From Litomosoides sigmodontis (Eukaryota; Nematoda; Chromadorea; Rhabditida; Onchocercidae), in contig OY718808.1 in assembly GCA_963070105.1 (NCBI GenBank), positions 9,405,398-9,469,397 of the forward strand: a stretch of DNA of 64,000 nt, written 5' to 3'. A program made the position numbers and the translations under genes. Below are positions 1 to 12,422 of this stretch, in pieces; positions within the stretch are counted from its first letter, which is position 1; each line of letters begins with the position of its first letter. The notes under the pieces are model-generated. The model was not told the DNA's origin and made no database searches. It worked only from the letters and a program-made list of their open reading frames with translations.

Positions 1-143
1 ACCGTATTAGAAACTTCAACTGACGTACAGGAGTTCGTTATTCAAATTATAAGGTTTCCATAAATCTCAACACAGTTACGGTTAAAAAAAGTGTAATTAT
101 TTTAATTAAGATAGTCATGACAAATCTTAACAAGTAGGAAAAA

Positions 144-2137
144 TTAAAATAAAGCTTGCCCATAAAAAGGTATATTGCGGACAATACTAAGATATGTCTT
201 TCGGCAGTTATGTTTGCTCTCGAAATTCAGTTTTATGTTTTGATATTCCTCAAGGACCCGTGTTTCCAAACCTTTGCAACCAATAACCGGAATACCAAAC
301 AAGTGAAACGTCCTCACGTTATGTCTGTATTTCAGCGGAAAAAACGTCTCTATCTCCTCTCTGCAAAATCATCCCCACTGCTACAAAAATAAATCATTAC
401 TATACAAGTAACCATATTTATCTAAAATGTCGAAATTGTAATAAAAAGGTCACAAACCCAAATATATCTAGAACATCCAAGTCTTCTTTCGGTTCTAGAT
501 CAATAGCCATTTGTAAGGCTGCCAATTTTATACTTAATTCGATATCACAGACATATCGGCCATTTAAAACTTCCTGCTTTGCAGTTCTATACAATATATC
601 CGTTAATATTTCATTCGTATAATCTTGATCCAGCTGAAGAGTTTGTACATAAATTTGAACTGGTGACGTTTCATTTCTCTTTCATCTCTTTCAAATCTCT
701 TAGTGAATTATTTTGCAGTTTCTAACACTACATATAAAAAAAGTTAAAGCGGGCTTTACTTGACGCTCTCGTTCAACGGAAAGCTGCACATTGCGTTTTA
801 ATACAAGAAGCGGTTCGTCAGCAACTGATTCACTACTTTCGGCGCTCGTAAATCGCTGGAGAAATTGCATCCAGCTTTTCCGGATCTCATATGGATTATG
901 ATGTGGCTTCAGTTGCACTTCTGCAAAATCGAGAAACATAAAATTGGTTTTATGTAAATATATGCATACACATCATGGGGATTATAAAAAAGCCTTAAAA
1001 TGTATAAAACATATAAAAAAGCATAAGAGAAAAAAAATGCAAGTATTGCTTAAATACAAGTTTTAATATACCTAACAAGTTTGAGACCATCCAGAGAGCG
1101 CATACTTCCATGAAAACGTCAGCAACAATACCAAGATGGTCCGCGAGTAACAACAACAAGCTTGATGCTGTTGCCAATTTACCACCAATCAGTGAAAATT
1201 TAAGACCTGCAGTGAAAAATAGATCATAAGAGAAACTCACTATGTGTTTAATAAGTGATATCCACACAAATAAGAAAGAAATGAAGTTAGGACAAAAATA
1301 AGCAGACTAAATAACAAAATTTGACAATAAAAGGCAGTTAGGAATTTGATGGTTCAACTTCGGAGACCAAATGGGTTTAAGGAAAAGTTGTACAGTGCAT
1401 CGATAACGTGTCCATATGTAATGTGTATATATGTCATAATGCGTATATGTGTGACTATGTGCAATGTGTATAAGATGCAAATTAAAATGAATAGGTCGTT
1501 CATTCTGTATGTGGGAAAAATAGTGCATATGGAAGAAACTTAAACAGTTGAAAATATTTTCACCCATATAAATATGTCACCTAATAAAAACTGTCATCAT
1601 GCCACTACCTCCCATTTTTATTTCAACTGCAAAATTTAATCATACTACCCGGTCGGTGAACCAAATAAATTGAAAAAACTAGTTTATCCTCCAAAATAGA
1701 AATAAAAAAGGAAATCGACCTTTACTATCAGCCCAATAAACCGTGATATCCAACGAATCGTCTGATTGCGAGCTGATAGGTGTTGACTGCTGTGAACAAT
1801 TCCGGGGGCCCATATCAAGCAAATGACTTAAATTGAAAACTTTAAACTCTCAAAATGTAATTCGATTTTGCGCACCACCATTCTACTAAATAAGTTGTCT
1901 TTCACGATTCAGACTTGTCTTTTTATAACATAGATTTATCCTATAAAATCCATAATGAAATAAACTAATACAAGATATGTAATACTAAATTAATCACACG
2001 AAAACTTTGTTCTTGAAAAAAGAACAGTTAATATGCATCATCAATATCAAGTTTTTTTGCATCACTGATTAATGTATGTATATGTCTTCTGATAGATCTT
2101 CAATGTCGATAACTGTTAATGGTTCATCATCAAACTT

Positions 2138-2222
<85 letters not shown>

Positions 2223-2737
2223 ATGAACACGTTCGCACCTTAATGCGTAACCGACTGGCGAATAAGCAGGTGCTTGTACTTTTGCTGTTGATTTCACCTC
2301 TGATAAGTTGATCGGTATTTCATCCTGAACATGGATACTCGAATGACATGATTTTTTCAGTTATTTAAAACATAGAATTATAAAAGAAAGAAGCTGTTCT
2401 ACATGTGCTCCACTTTCTTAATACGGTACTCTCCTAACCTAGCCTTTTAATGGTAAAAAATCAATGAAAAGAAGGGAAAAAAGACAAAAAGAATAGCTGA
2501 CTTTTCAAAACTTTAAAACGATCAGAAAAAGCCACGTAAGCTAACAAAATTATCGATTAAAAAGAACCGGAGATCCATAAAAGGATTGGCTTTTTCCTAA
2601 CCACTGTAAATGAAGATCTCTAAATGTGAAAGCTTGCAGATACTTTGAAATTCAGTATTTCATAGAGCTGATACCTGTTTGATATTCTGTAGCGTGACAT
2701 GCTTTTTTCCCGAGGAACCGCTGCTATTTGAAGGTTT
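144..2737 (-). CDS. FERM-domain protein, FRMD8-like (5' end not found)
   Basis: Likely membrane-cytoskeleton adaptor; the FRMD8 family is known to support iRhom/ADAM17 and LRP6 signalling. Exons on the minus strand: 2737-2675, 2324-2239, 1826-1726, 1206-1072, 920-765, 659-458 and 360-160. Phases join cleanly except at 765, which needs a GTCAAG donor. F1 lobe: DITVYWADS, then FSLIGGKLATASSLLLLL and CALWMVSNLLEVQLKP. F2 lobe: TNEILTDILYRTAKQEVL and SIKLAALQMAIDLEP, then FFPLKYRHN and IVRNIPFYG. The ALW(M)xSxLLEVQLKPxHxPY stretch is the strongest link to FRMD8; this is from memory of the family, not a search. After IPFYG the frame stops (144-146), unless a GC-AG donor at 159 leads to an exon outside the window. 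The F3 lobe is not visible. The first exon with the start codon was not found upstream of 2737. Confidence 0.75.
2141..2219. repeat. (TA)n microsatellite
   Basis: About 79 bp of uninterrupted TA dinucleotides. It lies inside the FRMD8-like intron, about 20 bp downstream (in gene direction) of the donor after the exon 2324-2239. Confidence 0.95.
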
Positions 2738-4680
2738 CTAAAACACAGTGAAGATTAAGCACATTAAAAATGCATAATTTATAAATATCGCTACACAAAT
2801 ATATATTTTAGGACACATTAAACCCTTCCTAGCCATTATTCACGCCAGCACCGTTACAGCTAATAAAAATGTCATGTATGCATAATGTTTAATTTGAATT
2901 ATTAAACTGCAGACCACCGGTTGACGAGATTCAAGATGATGAACCAAGCGGAACGTAAGGCAGCAGTTAAAGAATACAGACTTGGTAAAACAATTATTCC
3001 GGAAAAATACCGATAATGAGTGCTTTATGTCACAGATATTAGTATGATGTGATCCAGCGAGCTTTCTTTGCTTTTGTTCTTTTTTTCCGACTTTTACACC
3101 AAACATAGTTCATTGAAGCATCTTTCAATAACTCATTTCCATCTGCAACAAAATATCATTTGCATTGAAGAAGGACGAAAAATGTACGTTAATCAGGCGC
3201 TACGCTATGGTTACAATCGATATATTACAGTCACATTCATCATTTTATTTCGATGTATAGTTTAACTTGAATCTTCATGATTATGCAAGTGTATTTCATT
3301 AAGAAACAGCAATTTTTGAATATTTTTTAGTCATGATTTAAAACATGTCACTATTACAGAGCACTTAAATTAAAACATTTTATGGATCGAAGCCACCTGT
3401 CATCCTAAACATTTACGAATGACTTTACAAATAACTTCTCATCCACTACCTCGAAAACCAAAATCCTGCAGCTTAGAAGCCTGAAACAAACAGGTATGAT
3501 AGCAGTCAAGAAACGAACGCTGCATATTATACATTTCTTATCGATGATCGTGACGGCACTCGAAAACCGAACAATAACAAAATCAGTGCTGACTGGTTGA
3601 AGAACTCACTTTATAGGAAGATGGCAGACAACAGAAAAAAACTCGTTCTGCTCATTGTTATCAAACCATGCCTGCACCGCACACGGTGAAACTTTCAGTG
3701 CAGTGACACGTGACTTTTATGCAATGAACTCGAATTTTACTTTTAACTTATGTTGATTCATAGTGCAATTCCTCAGATTCTTGTTCGAGGAGCAAATAAA
3801 TCACAGGAAATTAAATCACTATGTTTACCGACGTTGTTCCTTAGTCGGACAACAAGTGTCTTAGAAATTCTTTACTAATTTAAAAAATACTAATTTAAAA
3901 AATTCATTAATTACATTATGATTGGGTATCTAATTATAGGAAAATGAATGCTTTAGATTGCAACAATTTTTAGATTCTTTGAAAACCAAACGTCACAAAC
4001 TTTATTCTCTATCGTGAAATCAACTATATCAACAAAAGTTTATACAAATCACAACATCCTGCGATGTAAGCTATATGTGAGCTGCACCTCATGCACCTAA
4101 ACACGTTTTAAATACACTTAGAAATTTGCACTCACTGAATACATCCAACAGGCAACTAAAATATAGAAATATACATATTTCAATAAACATACTAATATGC
4201 AGCAGTATATTAGTATTGTCATAGTATACACTCTGCAGTACATGTCCTTCAGAAGTAGGAAGTGGGAAGTTTTTTTGGGAAACCACAGGGAAGATGAGCA
4301 GTAAAATCGAAGAATCGATAAAAGTTTCATACAGAGGGATCGAAATCCTGATATTCAGAGATTTCTCGTAGAAGCATCGCCGATATGTTTTCTTATGAAA
4401 TGAAGCATAAAAATTTAGGAAATTTTACGGTCCTACTAACACATTTGATAGTAATATGCTTAACATTGAATAAACATTTAAAATACTATATTGCATTATG
4501 CAAAAGATCGGTATTTTGGAAGGTAGTCGCATAGATGGTAAGGTTGTATCAATCAAAGAGTCTGTTGATGTCGCTTAAGTATTCGCTGCGTAAGCTTTCA
4601 GTCTCAGCATAATTTCAAAACGGCTTTTTAGCTGCAGTATAAGATTTGGATCTTACACTGACTTTTGGTAATTCATACCG
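2738..4680. other. Intergenic or 5' intronic, no gene recognised
   Basis: No coding exon with splice signals and recognisable protein was found on either strand. The missing 5' exon(s) of the FRMD8-like gene may lie here. The open frames at 2840-3106 (-) and 3068-3265 (+) have AT-driven composition and no family resemblance. Confidence 0.4.
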
Positions 4681-5130
4681 GTCGGCGAAGATTTTGAGCC
4701 GTTTATGAGTAGGTAACGAGGTAGGAGGAGCGCTTTGTTGCGTGGAGGTCACGCAGGTACGTCGGCGGGGCAGTTTCAATTCTGAAAAATTTCAACGTTG
4801 AAAAGTAATTTAGTTGCATTTGCTAAATTTAGCAGGTAACGGCGTGAGATGGATGAGCCTTACTTGCGGAAGCCACGCATAGTCTACCGGACCGGCGTGC
4901 CTAATCCCTTGACGCTCGACCAATACAGCGCTGTTCTCGGTAAGTCCACGTTTTACCCATCGGGTAAGTCCACGTTTTACCTTCGTCCAAGCTTGGGAGA
5001 ATGGTTTGTACCGCGCCGGAATAATCCCCGCCTGGTTGATGCCGTTTTTTACCCAGGGAAGAGGAGTAGAAATGTGCACAGGGCGTCCGGTAAGTCAGTG
5101 AGGCTCGTCGCATGAGGCCACTCAGATTCC
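4680..5130. other. GC-rich island with short direct repeats, unexplained
   Basis: This block is clearly richer in G+C than its surroundings. It contains a 19-bp element, ggtaagtccacgttttacc, twice (4939-4957 and 4963-4981, period 24). The ends of the element are inverted copies of each other (ggtaa and ttacc). Further ggtaa copies occur near 4833 and 5089. Long open frames overlap on both strands (4849-5115 + and 4810-5079 -), but neither gives a protein I recognise. It could be a promoter or CpG-type element between the divergent FRMD8-like and CG-1-like genes, a noncoding RNA, or an old repeat. Confidence 0.4.
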
Positions 5131-5856
5131 AGCAAAAGATGAACGTTCCTTCGATCTGTGAAAATCTCTGAAGTTTTGGTGACAATGCATGAGAGAAACT
5201 ACTTTCAAAATAATTACTTATCAAAATAGTCCACATATTCAGTGTTGTATGACACAATAAATTCGTATGATATAAATGGTAACATGAAGGTGATTTGCGA
5301 AAATAAGACTAAGATTCGTACTGTTGAACTGCCATGCTTGGCTTGCCACTATATAAGTTAATGTGTTAAACCAAAGAGAGACTGAAGAGCAGAAAATCAA
5401 ACTGTTTTAGTTGGCTCAAATTCGCAAACTGGATGAAACTGTGAGCCTTATTACATCGTATGAAGGAAAAATTTTTTCAAAACATTGTCGCATTTTTGCT
5501 TTTAAGAGCAAATCTATTTTGAAGGCAGTGCGTGTCACCTACGCCATACGACAATAGTTATTAGTGGAGATTACCAACGTTGCTGATTTCTATTACTTTC
5601 CTTACTAATCTAGCTGCACTCCACGAAGTGTACTAAAATTGCAGATTTTTCCTCCGGATCTATCGTTGATCACTTCAGCATAGTTGCATCCATGCTTTGC
5701 TTCTGTTCTTAGTCGACATGACTCAGTTTCTCTTGCCTTTTCCAGAAATTGCGACCACTGAACGGGATAATTTATGAAAAATGACTAGGAAGAGATTATT
5801 CTACAAATATTTTGCTGCCCCATTTTTTAACATTGCCACTTTTTTTATAATTGCAG

Positions 5857-8211
5857 ATAAAGTTGAAAAGAATCGGAACTTAGTGTGCACCAATGGACCG
5901 ATGTATCGACCAGATGGCGGTACCATTGTTGTATATGACTGTACTCTCTATCCACGTGGTACTTTGAATGATGATCAGGTACGGCGGACTTTCCGTGTTG
6001 ATGGCTACCGATGGGGGAATTCCAAGGGTGTTCATAATCTGAGTAACGGATTGCAGAAACGATATAATTTACTTTATTGCAAAAATGACCCACATGGCGA
6101 CGACAGATTTATGTATGCGTTTTTTTCAATTTCTTTTTTATGTAAAGGAGAGCTTAATGGGACGTGGATTGGCGAATATTTTTTTTCAAAGATTTCATTT
6201 TATCATGCCTTCTTCATCAGGCGAAAGATTACCTCCAACGACTGAGCTTAATGAAGTCGGCTGCTCATTAGGATGATTAATCTACTAAAATTATTTCAGT
6301 GGTAGAGTTCCAATTTCCTTTTCTAACTCCAGTTGACGCTTCGCAGATTACCTTTTCATTTGATTTTTGTCGAATATCGGTTTATCTCTGGGCTTGTTTT
6401 ATTATAAGTAGTTGAGAGAATATATTTTATTATTAGGTTGCTTATTTTGTTTATAAATGGGTTTGATATAACGGCTGTGCGTGTCAATTAAGTGAACTAT
6501 GTTAATTAAGCGTATGTTAATGTACCACCAGATGCATAGACACTCTAGTCCACTAAATTGAGCAGATCGTTAGAAAAAAAAAAAGAATTTTAAAGTTAAC
6601 CAAAATTTGCAGACGTTGCGAATATTCGCGAGAACCATGTGGTTTGGTGCTTTTTCATTACATCGGAGACCATGTCGCAGCAGCCCAAGTGTCCGACAAT
6701 GCGCCACATGGAAATGCCAAACGAACGAATCAGCCTTTCCTTCGTACATTACCAATTATACTACAAGAAGTGAAAGAACAAAGCATCACAAACAATAATG
6801 CAGTTGAGGTAAATTGAACATTATCATTTAAAATGGGCTCGTTCACTGGGTTATAAGACACTGTTGTGTCTATTACAATTTGATCTCGGTGCTACCACAT
6901 AATCATAAATCGTTGTGTTGTCCGTTTGAATTATGAAGTCTGGGAATAGCTAGTGTTTTTTTTACTGGATATTGCTTATCGTAGGAGATAACGGGAAGAT
7001 GGTTATTCATAATCACAATGGGCGCGGGCAGTACAGGAAAAAATCAACTAATTTTGCTTTAATTAACTTTTAATATTGTGCTGATGTCATTAATATTGTG
7101 CTGATGTCATTAATAACCGAAAGTGAAGTTTAACATCGGAATTTTGAAATGTTTTGTTAAGAAGCGGTATGTGAGTTAAAACCGCATCACGACTTCCACG
7201 TTATTTCAAAGTGAAGATTCTCAATCCTCAAATTTCATCTGAAGTCTCAAATGTTTTCATCATTAGATTTATGACCGGTTGACGGAGCAAAGTATTTATG
7301 ATCAATGCGGGAGCAGCTCACGTGTTACTCCACGCAGATTACGTAACAAGGAACAAGTGAGAAATGTAATGAAGTCATTTCGACAAAAGCTCGCCAGGAA
7401 TAGTTTGGTTAGTAAAGCTTGAAACTTATTTAGATTTGTGCCTAGCATTTAAATTTAGCGTATCCAATTTGAGATAGTTGTATCTGGAATACATGTGATT
7501 AAAAAAGTGACAAAATGATTCAGCAGAATCAAAAATTACGGTGTGCTGATTTGACAGTTCGCACATTCCCTATTACCACCGTCTGACGAAATTGCATGGT
7601 GGTGTATTCTTCCTAAACTCAAGGAGACCTAATCTGTTCCGTTTATTGGTGGTATAACTGAGAGTTGGTTTCTGCCTATCTTTTTGGCGTGTTTGGGAAT
7701 TGAATGATTTGTCCTTATTTTTGCAGACGTACTTTCTAAATGAACATTTTTTTGAAGTACATACAATATTTTTGACTTAGCATTTATTTTTACGTCTGTT
7801 GTTGAGGGATAATCTGTTGGGCACTCCATTTTCATATAAATGATCTGTCAATTAAGAAATCTAAAAATTCTGGAGGTATTAGTGTATGCTGGGTGTTTTT
7901 TATGAGATAGTAGGACTGGCACTTGTTTTTTCGTTATTTATATAATGAGGCGAAATCGTGTTTTATTGGACTAGGTTTTCTTGTAGTACATTCAACCTCG
8001 GCCAGCATCGTTATATGTTACGGAACAAGAATCATCAACACTTGGAGGACGGAGCAGAGAATTAGACAGGAATCAAGTTGAAGTTGTTGAAGGTGGTGAT
8101 TTCGAAGGACACGAGGATATGCCGGACAGTCAGCCATCTGTCATGTTGAAAAAGGCTCGAACTGATGAATCGGAATCGAGTTATGTACCCATTGATGTTA
8201 CAACGGTCGAT
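5857..8211 (+). CDS. CG-1-like putative DNA-binding protein exons (5' end not found)
   Basis: Four exons join in phase: 5857-6112, 6613-6808, 7267-7407 and 7987-8211. The first two encode a compact domain: GTIVVYDCTLYPRGTLNDDQ, VDGYRWGNSKG, LQKRYNLLYC, DDRFIRCEY, then LVLFHYIGDHVAAAQ. The order DGY-W, L..Y.C, F.R..Y, L(V)LxHY recalls the CG-1 DNA-binding domain of CAMTA factors; this is a weak pattern match, not a proven homology. Exon 3 gives EIYDRLTEQ and a basic stretch, RRLRNKEQVRNVMKSFRQK. Exon 4 is acidic and Ser-rich. The first listed exon starts in phase 1, so an upstream exon is expected; otherwise translation could begin at MYRPDGG. The last exon ends in a GTAAGT donor that splices in frame into phosphopantothenoylcysteine decarboxylase, so the two may be one fusion transcript. 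Nuclear location is inferred. Confidence 0.6.
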
Positions 8212-8391
8212 GTAAGTTAAGACTGTCGGAAATTTTAAATTTTAATAAATCTCAGATTTTTTATGCATAAATAAGGACAACATTTTGTCAGTGGCACGGA
8301 GTTTTGGTAATTTAATTATAGTGGAAGCAAATCATGATGACCTCCGGTGGATAGTTCCTTCTTAAGTTATTACTAGTGTCTTACTTTTCAG

Positions 8392-9681
8392 AATCAAAAC
8401 ATGAAAGTTCGGGCTCCTTACGGATCAGATCATTCTTTTGCCCGACAAGGAGGCAAATTTCATCTTTTGATTGGTATTACTGGATCAGTGGCATCAATCA
8501 AACTTTCTGAGCTTATCACAGAACTTCGTAAGAATAGTCCTCAAGAAAAATTGGTATGTCGGTGTGCAGTAGTTCGTATGAGATATTTTGAATTTTCAAA
8601 AGTGTTGGAAAAACAAAAGTGTGTAGATCGGTTTTATAACTGGTTTATGTGAATTTATTAAGGTCATTCGAGTAGTTGCAACAGATGCCGCTCGAACATT
8701 TATTGATGAATCAACATTTGATGTTCCGATTTATAATGATGTTGACGAGTGGAACATGTGGAAGAAGCGTGGTGATCCAGTTCTACATATTGGTCAGTTA
8801 GATGATTGATAGTATAACTACATATTCTACACAGATGGATCAAACAGAACTGACACTGCTGCTTCTAACTTTTATTTAGCGCCGTTTTGTTGATTTGTCG
8901 TTGCATGCATACATTCATGGAAAATTCATTTGTGCTTTTATGAATTTAACTTCATGTTTCTTTGAAGTTCCAATTTTATCGAGATTTATATTTTTAGAAT
9001 TAAGGAAATGGTCGGATGCGATGTTAATTGCACCACTAGATGCAAATTCGATGGGTAAAATAGCGAATGGCATATGCGACAACATTTTACTCTCCATTGT
9101 ACGTGCATGGGATCCTCGGAAACCATTATACTATGCACCAGCGATGAATGTTGCGATGTGGGAAAATCCAATAACGTATCAGCATCGTAAAGTTTTGAAG
9201 GAATTGTTGCGATATAAGGTTATGGTTTCCTAATGGTTTATTCATCTCTTCTCAAAATTATTTCGGACGTTTAGTTTTAATTGCAGGTACAATATGTCAC
9301 TAAAATATTTTGAGAAAAGTGGCACTTCATTTTGTAATTAATGGATGTTTCTTAAGGTTCAATGAAAAATATAAAATGAATACGTAGACTAGCAAGACGT
9401 CCGGAGAATAGCTGATTATTTTCATGTATTGCCGTGCTACTGTCTATTGCTTTGAATTCAAAAATAGATCAGTTGCTGAAGACATTTCTTACAGATTTTC
9501 AGTGAGTGCTTAGCTGCGTTAACTTAAATTTCTTTTCCAGGAAATACCACCAATCGAAAAAGAATTAATGTGTGGTGATACCGGCTCAGGCGCTATGGCA
9601 GCTGTGCAGATGATAGCGTCAATTGTTGCCAGCGAGGTGAAGAATCGTTTCGCTGTTTACTCCGATAATTCATCTGTATAA
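8392..9681 (+). CDS. PPCDC: Phosphopantothenoylcysteine decarboxylase (PPCDC)
   Basis: Cytosolic flavoprotein that decarboxylates 4'-phosphopantothenoylcysteine to 4'-phosphopantetheine, a late step of coenzyme A synthesis. Exons: 8392-8553, 8663-8792, 8998-9218 and 9541-9681 (TAA). From the ATG at 8401 the product is about 214 residues, close to the human enzyme. Family motifs in order: LLIGITGSVASIK at the N-terminus (flavin binding), WSDAMLIAPLDANSMGK, ANGICDNILLSIVRAWD, the substrate-binding APAMNVAMWENP, and the flexible flap with the catalytic Cys, ELMCGDTGSGAMA. Phases close at every junction. The first exon begins nine bases before the ATG and is open upstream, so it can be either an independent start (for example after trans-splicing) or the continuation of the CG-1-like exons at 5857-8211. 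No family member I know carries such an N-terminal extension. Confidence 0.95.
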
Positions 9682-10657
9682 ATGTCTCTTGATTTGTCTC
9701 CCCTTCCCTTTCTCGCTGTATTGCATTACGTTGTCACTTTATTATTGATTACCCGATTGAGTTTGATTGGTTTTGTACAGTTTGCAAAAGACTTGAAACT
9801 ACCATCTTTTTATTTTTTTTATCAGCAGTAGAGTAATGACGTAGGATACTTCGAACGGCCAATTTCATCGGTCGCGTTGTGTGGTGTTCTGTTCCTTTTT
9901 TATCTGCCTCTCAACGCGGAAGGATATTATAAAAAATATTAAGAAATTGTCTTTTGTGAGTTGAGGAGAAAGATGAATACATAAAAAAAGTTATGCGAAG
10001 GGATTTGAGATCAAATTCACATAGCATAATTCAGTTCCATATTACAAAATCTCTTGAAGATTTTATTGTTCTGTTTATTTTTAGATTTTCACCTTTTAAT
10101 TTGAAATTTTACCTTTCACCTATCGAAGTAGAATTGGGATACTGTTTTCACTCTTTTCAATCTGACTGAAATTCATCACGAGGAATCTGTGTGGGTTTTC
10201 TAATAAATATTATGAATGATCTTACTGTTTTATGCATCTCATTTAAAATTTCTATATATACATATATTTAAACCTTAATGAGATGTGACAGCCAATATTT
10301 AAATTAGTCAAAACGGAGGAAAGCATAAAGCAATGAAGAACATGCATTTGTGGAGTAGGCACTGTAGTCTAGGGGTCGAACGAGTCATTTGGAGATTATG
10401 CTTACCCGAAGTTAGTGCTGCTGGATTGTTTGGGTTACAACATCAGTGCTTGAGATGTACGAAACGCCGATGATCTCGTACATGCAGAATAAGATATATA
10501 AGTTTGCGTAATAGATATTGTACTTCAAAAGTTGAACTTTTATTGGCTTTACACAATCTACTGTTAAGGTGAATAAGTGAGATCTTCAGCAGAAATGCTT
10601 CGGGAAACATTTGCTGAAGGGGTAGAATTTCCGAGCAACTGTAATTTTTTCAGGGAG
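9682..10657. other. Intergenic between PPCDC and CHAC2, one short open frame
   Basis: Mostly AT-rich sequence with no recognised exon. At 10342-10473 (+) a 43-residue frame with its own ATG (MHLWSRHCSLGVERVIW...) sits in a locally GC-richer patch. It has several Cys and Arg residues and no recognised domain. It could be an upstream exon, a small ORF or part of a noncoding RNA. Confidence 0.4.
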
Positions 10658-11869
10658 ATGTGGATATTTGGTTACGGTTCGCTGCTATGGTATACAGATT
10701 TTCCCTATTGCAGTGTTGTTCCTGGTATTGTACGAGGTTATTCACGTCGGTTTTGGCAGCTTAGTCCTGATCACAGAGGCACAACGACCATTGTTGGTTC
10801 TTTTTTCACGATCTGTGGGTAAGAGATGGCATCATACTATGTCTCTATGACATCAAAAGATGTGCACTTACGTCGCGGTGATGAACTAATTGTGTTGTAA
10901 TAATGTTTTATTGAACAAAAGGATCTCAATCATTCATTTTTACAAAGAATTGAGATCGTTTAGGAAGAAGATGACAATTTGAATTTACCGTTTCTCTCAA
11001 TTTTTTCTTACAATATATTGAAGTATTTATAGCCTGGTCGTACAGTAACATTAGTGCCAGATGAAAATGGTTCATGCTGGGGTTTAGCATATGAAGTTGC
11101 TGACGAGTTGGCATCAGATACAATCAAATATTTGGATTTACGAGAAAAAGCCGGTTATTTGGTGAATTTACCTTTGTTCGAAATTTGCTAGTTGAGAAAA
11201 TATCGAATATTCGTTTTTATATTTCATTTATTATGTTCTCATTTATTATGTCTATTATTTATTATGTTCTTATTATTTCCAGAGAAAAGAAGTGATGTTT
11301 TATCCGGACAGTGGTAGTCTCTCTTTTCCGATAAATGTTTATTTGGCTGCTGAAAAGGAGAATCCCTATTTCACGGGTCCTACTGACGAAGAAAGCATTG
11401 TGTGCACCGTAAGACATTCTCTCTTTCTTCTTATGATGTCTTTCTTGTATAACTATGTGTACTAAACTATTCCGATTCTGAAAAATAAGAGTACAATCAG
11501 TTTGAACAAAATGAGATATGGCTTTTTTTTTGTTAGAAATTTGTTTATTTTAATGTGGGACTTCTGTTTTATATTTAATCCTCAATATTCCAAATCACTT
11601 ATGAATTTTGCCATCATCTAAAGTAAATAATCGGCAACTGGAATAAGTTTTAGATACTTAAAGCCCGTGGACTCAGTGGAACGAACATTGAATATGTTTT
11701 ACGATTAGCAAAGTGCGTGCATCAAATGGCGCCGCATGTTAACGATGAACATCTGTTTGAGATTGAACGAAAAGTGTTGGACGGATGTCGTCAGCTAAAT
11801 ATTCAGGACGATTATTTGACCGAATATTTAAGTGAAAAACATCCAGCTGAATCGGCTGCTAAACTGTAA
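10658..11869 (+). CDS. CHAC2: Glutathione-specific gamma-glutamylcyclotransferase (ChaC2-like)
   Basis: Cytosolic enzyme that splits glutathione into 5-oxoproline and Cys-Gly. Exons: 10658-10792, 11033-11161, 11283-11408 and 11654-11869 (TAA), all phase 0, about 201 residues. The protein opens with MWIFGYGSLLW (the substrate-binding GYGSL loop at residues 5-9), followed by YSRRFWQLSPDHRG. Then come PGRTVTLV, CWGLAYEV and YLDLREKAGY. The Glu in REK falls at residue 83, the position of the catalytic Glu of human CHAC2. The C-terminal GTNIEYVLRLAK and DEHLFEIERKVLDG are also typical. The ATG follows closely on a TTTTTTCAG acceptor at 10651-10653, so the mRNA may be trans-spliced there. The donors GTTGGT (10793) and GTGAAT (11162) are weak. 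Confidence 0.95.
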
Positions 11870-12422
11870 ACTGACATTATCGGTAAATTTTTGTTACGAT
11901 AGCCTCTGTAATAATTCACTTCTTTGGACATTCTTTATATGGGAAAAATCCCAGTATTTGTTAATTCTTTGTCGGTTGTTCGACTTTAAAAACTGATTCC
12001 CCTTTAAAGGGTTGCATGGTTTTCAAATACTTTTCGAGGATATGCGAAGTAATAGAATAATGACCCTTATGTCACATATTGTTGTTATTCAGGCTTATAA
12101 CGCCATTTTTTATTCAAGAATGATAGTATGTCACTTACTTGGTCGTATGTCTTCCAAGTTGAAATCCTAATTATCATGTAAAATCTGCTAATTATGTAAC
12201 TGTGCATGTAACTAATCTTAATGTTTCTTAGTGCTTAGAATAATCAAACAGCAAATACTGTATTTGCAAAACGCAATCCGTTTTGAGAAAATCATAATAA
12301 ATATGCAACAAATTACAGAAAAATAAATATACAAAAAAAATAAATATGCAAGATTTTTATTGGTTCGAAATTTTATCAGAACGTGAGTTAGCTACGAAGC
12401 ATGTTCAATTCTTACTTTCTGC
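11870..12422. other. Convergent 3' region
   Basis: AT-rich 3' flank of CHAC2, with AATAAA-type signals on both strands. The minus-strand signal near 12354-12360 fits the end of the unidentified minus-strand gene to the right. Nothing else is recognised. Confidence 0.5.
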
